A DNA stretch of 64,000 bases, taken from an uncultured Spirochaetia bacterium (GTDB taxonomy: Bacteria; Spirochaetota; Spirochaetia; CAKZLE01). How positions within the stretch are numbered: position 1 is the stretch's first letter; every line of letters starts with the position of its first letter. Shown piece by piece: positions 62,103-64,000 of the stretch. A model generated the notes under the pieces. That model was not told where the DNA came from. It saw only the letters and a program-made list of their open reading frames with translations, and did no database searches. The DNA is taken from NCBI GenBank assembly GCA_937125225.1, contig CAKZLE010000023.1, positions 147,663-211,662 on the forward strand, read 5' to 3'. Position numbers and translations under genes: made by a program.

Positions 62103-63281
62103 TTATCTAAAACTTTTTCCGTGTATCATCTCAGGGGTGCCGAAGTAGGAGCAGATACTTTGAGACATATCTGCAAAGCTCTCTCTTACCCCAAGATTCT
62201 CGATTATTCTACCCTTCTCGAACCACAGAAGTGGCACATGCTCTCTTGTATGATCTGTACCCCTATGGGTAGGATCACACCCATGATCTCCATTTATGAT
62301 CAGGAGATCCCCTTCATTGAGGGTCTCGATCAGTTTCCCGAGTGCACGGTCTATCCTCTCGACCTCTTTAGCATATCCTAAGACATCCCTCCTATGGCCG
62401 AAGAGCATATCGGTATCTACAAGATTGACGAAGATAAAGCGATGCTCATCACTTTGATCCTCTGCAAGTGCGAGCATCCGCTCGATACATGCCGGATTTC
62501 CTGAGTCATGGTAAGAGTCGGTGATACCTGACTCATTGAAGATCGAACCGATCTTCCCTACTGCTTGAGTCCTGATCCCGTTCTTCTGAAGATGATCTAA
62601 GATCGTCTCTTCAGGAAGAGCTATACTGAAATCATGCCTATCTTTCGTCCTGATATAATGCCCCTCCTCTCCGATGAACGGTCTTGCGATGATCCTCCCG
62701 ATCTGATACTCATCACAGAGTCTACGAGCGATCTCACACTGTCGGTACAATTCCTCTAATGGGATGATATCATTATGGGCTGCGATCTGATATACCGAGT
62801 CTGCCGAGGTATAACAGATTGGCCAGCCGGTCCTCTCATGCTCAGACCCGAGCTCTGCGATGATCGCAGTACCAGAGGAGGCCTTATTACCTAGGATCCC
62901 ACCGACACCTGCCTCAGCACAGAATCTGTCAATAAGTTCCTGAGGGAATGAGGGATATTCCTGATCGAAGACGACAAAGGGTTTATCGAGTACGATACCT
63001 GCCATCTCCCAATGCCCGGTGGTGGTATCCTTCCCGGGAGATTTCTCCTTCATGATCCCATAGGATGCAAGCGGGCTCTCTACCGATTCACATCCGGGAA
63101 GCTCACCCTCTGCAAGCAAAGAACTATTTCCCAGTCCAAGAGCCTGCAGATTCTTCCAGTTGACATCTACCGATTCACATATATGTTTCGTTGTATTGGA
63201 CCCCACATCACCATATGCTGCTGCATCAGGCAATGCCCCGATCCCTAAACTGTCGATGACAACGACAATAGCTTTCTTCAT
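62103..63281 (-). CDS. deoB: Phosphopentomutase
   Basis: 392 residues, full length. It converts (deoxy)ribose 1-phosphate to the 5-phosphate. Alkaline-phosphatase superfamily metal sites are visible: VVIDSLGIGALPDAAAYGD at the N-terminus, the phospho-acceptor Thr in GKDTTTGHWEM near residue 87, FVNLVDTDMLFGHRRD near 287 and INGDHGCDPTHRGTDHTREH near 328. GGAGGATC lies before the ATG. First gene of the deoBD operon; product of DeoD is its substrate. Confidence 0.97.
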   Translation of the reverse strand: MKKAIVVVIDSLGIGALPDAAAYGDVGSNTTKHICESVDVNWKNLQALGLGNSSLLAEGELPGCESVESPLASYGIMKEKSPGKDTTTGHWEMAGIVLDKPFVVFDQEYPSFPQELIDRFCAEAGVGGILGNKASSGTAIIAELGSEHERTGWPICYTSADSVYQIAAHNDIIPLEELYRQCEIARRLCDEYQIGRIIARPFIGEEGHYIRTKDRHDFSIALPEETILDHLQKNGIRTQAVGKIGSIFNESGITDSYHDSGNPACIERMLALAEDQSDEHRFIFVNLVDTDMLFGHRRDVLGYAKEVERIDRALGKLIETLNEGDLLIINGDHGCDPTHRGTDHTREHVPLLWFEKGRIIENLGVRESFADMSQSICSYFGTPEMIHGKSFR

Positions 63282-63671
63282 CTTTATGATCCTCCAATCT
63301 ATCTTGAAGAGTATACTATAGTTCCTCTCTATCGAACATGACGTGAGGCATGTTCATCTATTATCTCTGATCCAAATGTAATATGCTTCTCACCATAAGT
63401 GAAGAGAGAACTCTTCATATCTTGGTGTTGCTATAGTATAACATGCGGCTATCTCTGAAAACAGATAGGAACAGCTACCTGTCCAGATAAGATCCTCCTG
63501 CCCCAGATACTGATCATGAATGAATCCACCAGACGCTTTCAATGGTACCCGTCGGTTATCCATTAAAGTGTTCATATCACTGTTCTCAGTTCTATTCTTT
63601 TACTATGACGAAGATTCGGCTGTCTATAAGATCATCATAAACAGCCGAAATGGTTCACCGGTAAGAGCTGT
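63282..63671. other. 390-bp intergenic region between deoB and the partial permease
   Basis: It holds a 9-base-stem hairpin (TTCGGCTGT 63615-63623 with ACAGCCGAA 63641-63649) about 22 bases past the permease stop, perhaps part of its terminator, and presumably the deoB promoter. A 61-codon minus-strand frame (63390-63575) has no ribosome site or recognised family and is not called a gene. Confidence 0.55.
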
Positions 63672-64000
63672 CTACTTCACACTACCCATCGTCAAGCCTC
63701 TGACAAGGTGCCTTTGAGCTAGAAGTCCAAAGATGATAAGAGGAAGTACTGTGATCAGTCCTGCTGAACTCATTGTTCCCCAGTCGATCGACTTCTCACT
63801 GACGAACGTGTTCACGAGAACCGGTAAAGTCTGAGTATGTTTCCCACTGAGGATCAGTGCAAAGAAGAACTCATTCCATACAAGAAGGGAGCTCAGAACT
63901 GCGGTAGCCGCGATCCCTGGAGCTGCCAGGGGTAGGACGATCTTCCACAGAGCCGATGTTCTGTTGCAACCATCGATCATCGCAGACTCCTCGAGAGATA
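63672..64000 (-). CDS. Sugar ABC transporter permease, MalG type, C-terminal part
   Basis: The start lies beyond the window end; about 109 C-terminal residues are present and read through to base 64000. The ATPase-docking EAA loop is complete: SLEESAMIDGCNRTSALWKI followed by VLPLAAPG. Two further membrane segments (AVLSSLLVWNEFFFALILSG and AGLITVLPLIIFGLLAQ) and the typical ending RHLVRGLTMGSVK follow. It is a CUT1 permease distinct in sequence from the one at 41213-42055. Its partner subunits and substrate lie outside the window. Confidence 0.93.
   Translation of the reverse strand, partial: SLEESAMIDGCNRTSALWKIVLPLAAPGIAATAVLSSLLVWNEFFFALILSGKHTQTLPVLVNTFVSEKSIDWGTMSSAGLITVLPLIIFGLLAQRHLVRGLTMGSVK

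Noticed and set aside
63390..63575. 61-codon minus-strand frame between deoB and the permease
   Set aside because: No ribosome site, no recognised family, short; could be a remnant but support is too weak to call.
1..64000. CRISPR arrays, prophage, integrases, insertion sequences, tRNA or rRNA genes
   Set aside because: None seen on reading either strand; no transposase, integrase or direct-repeat/spacer pattern among the frames.

Overview
The window is ordinary bacterial chromosome of moderate GC (roughly 43-45% by eye), with densely packed genes on both strands. I found no rRNA, tRNA, CRISPR array, prophage or insertion sequence. The gene set fits an anaerobic, fermentative spirochaete-like bacterium: a long-form pyrophosphate-dependent phosphofructokinase, acetate kinase, several Na+-coupled symporters, a short spirochaete-style solute transport inventory, RmuC, MgtE and a beta-barrel envelope protein of no known family. 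Assignment to Spirochaetota is an inference from this gene mix, not proof.

Layout. 1-7 kb: 5' part of valS, an SDR-like protein, a DUF4105 membrane protein, a CoA-binding protein and a TetR regulator, then convergently a LemA-like protein with a degenerate nucleotidyltransferase, and carbamate kinase. 7-15 kb: a queuosine-precursor-type transporter, a stand-alone molybdopterin oxidoreductase, and a same-strand run DUF1820 / SGNH hydrolase / Lon / U32 protein. 14.7-21.7 kb: a GlpA-like flavoprotein coupled to an SdhB/FrdB-like iron-sulfur protein, PutP, UspA, RmuC and a uracil permease. 21.9-30.7 kb: a histidine kinase and response regulator divergent from a complete five-gene tripartite ABC exporter (adaptor, ATPase, two different FtsX-type permeases, TolC-like protein). 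Four phased TTTAC repeats lie between the two transcription units. 30.7-41 kb: aldo/keto reductase, amino-acid permease, a cysS - ECF sigma - anti-sigma operon whose promoter interleaves with the murB promoter, MgtE, a beta-barrel candidate, acetate kinase and a small lipoprotein. 41-48 kb: a beta-mannoside utilisation locus (ROK repressor, binding protein, two permeases, divergent GH2 beta-mannosidase) with a clear palindromic ROK operator. 48-58 kb: DJ-1, DAHP synthase, MBL hydrolase, a Spx/ArsC-like protein lacking its cysteine, AsnRS, a LuxR protein with a degenerate receiver, YitT, YaiI, ManA and PPi-PFK. 58-64 kb: acetate-type symporter with DUF485 partner, a decayed-gene region, DeoD/DeoB nucleoside salvage and the 3' part of a sugar ABC permease.

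Working together: beta-mannosides imported by the ABC system are cleaved by the GH2 enzyme; mannose could enter glycolysis via ManA and the PPi-PFK and leave as acetate via AckA. ActP/YjcH may recover acetate. DeoD/DeoB pass nucleoside ribose to the pentose phosphate pathway. The two-component/ABC exporter locus and the GlpA/FrdB pair are the least conventional assemblies. I saw no unmistakably new defence or mobile system; the most promising leads are the exporter locus with its shared operator, the redox pair and the LemA-like/degenerate nucleotidyltransferase pair.
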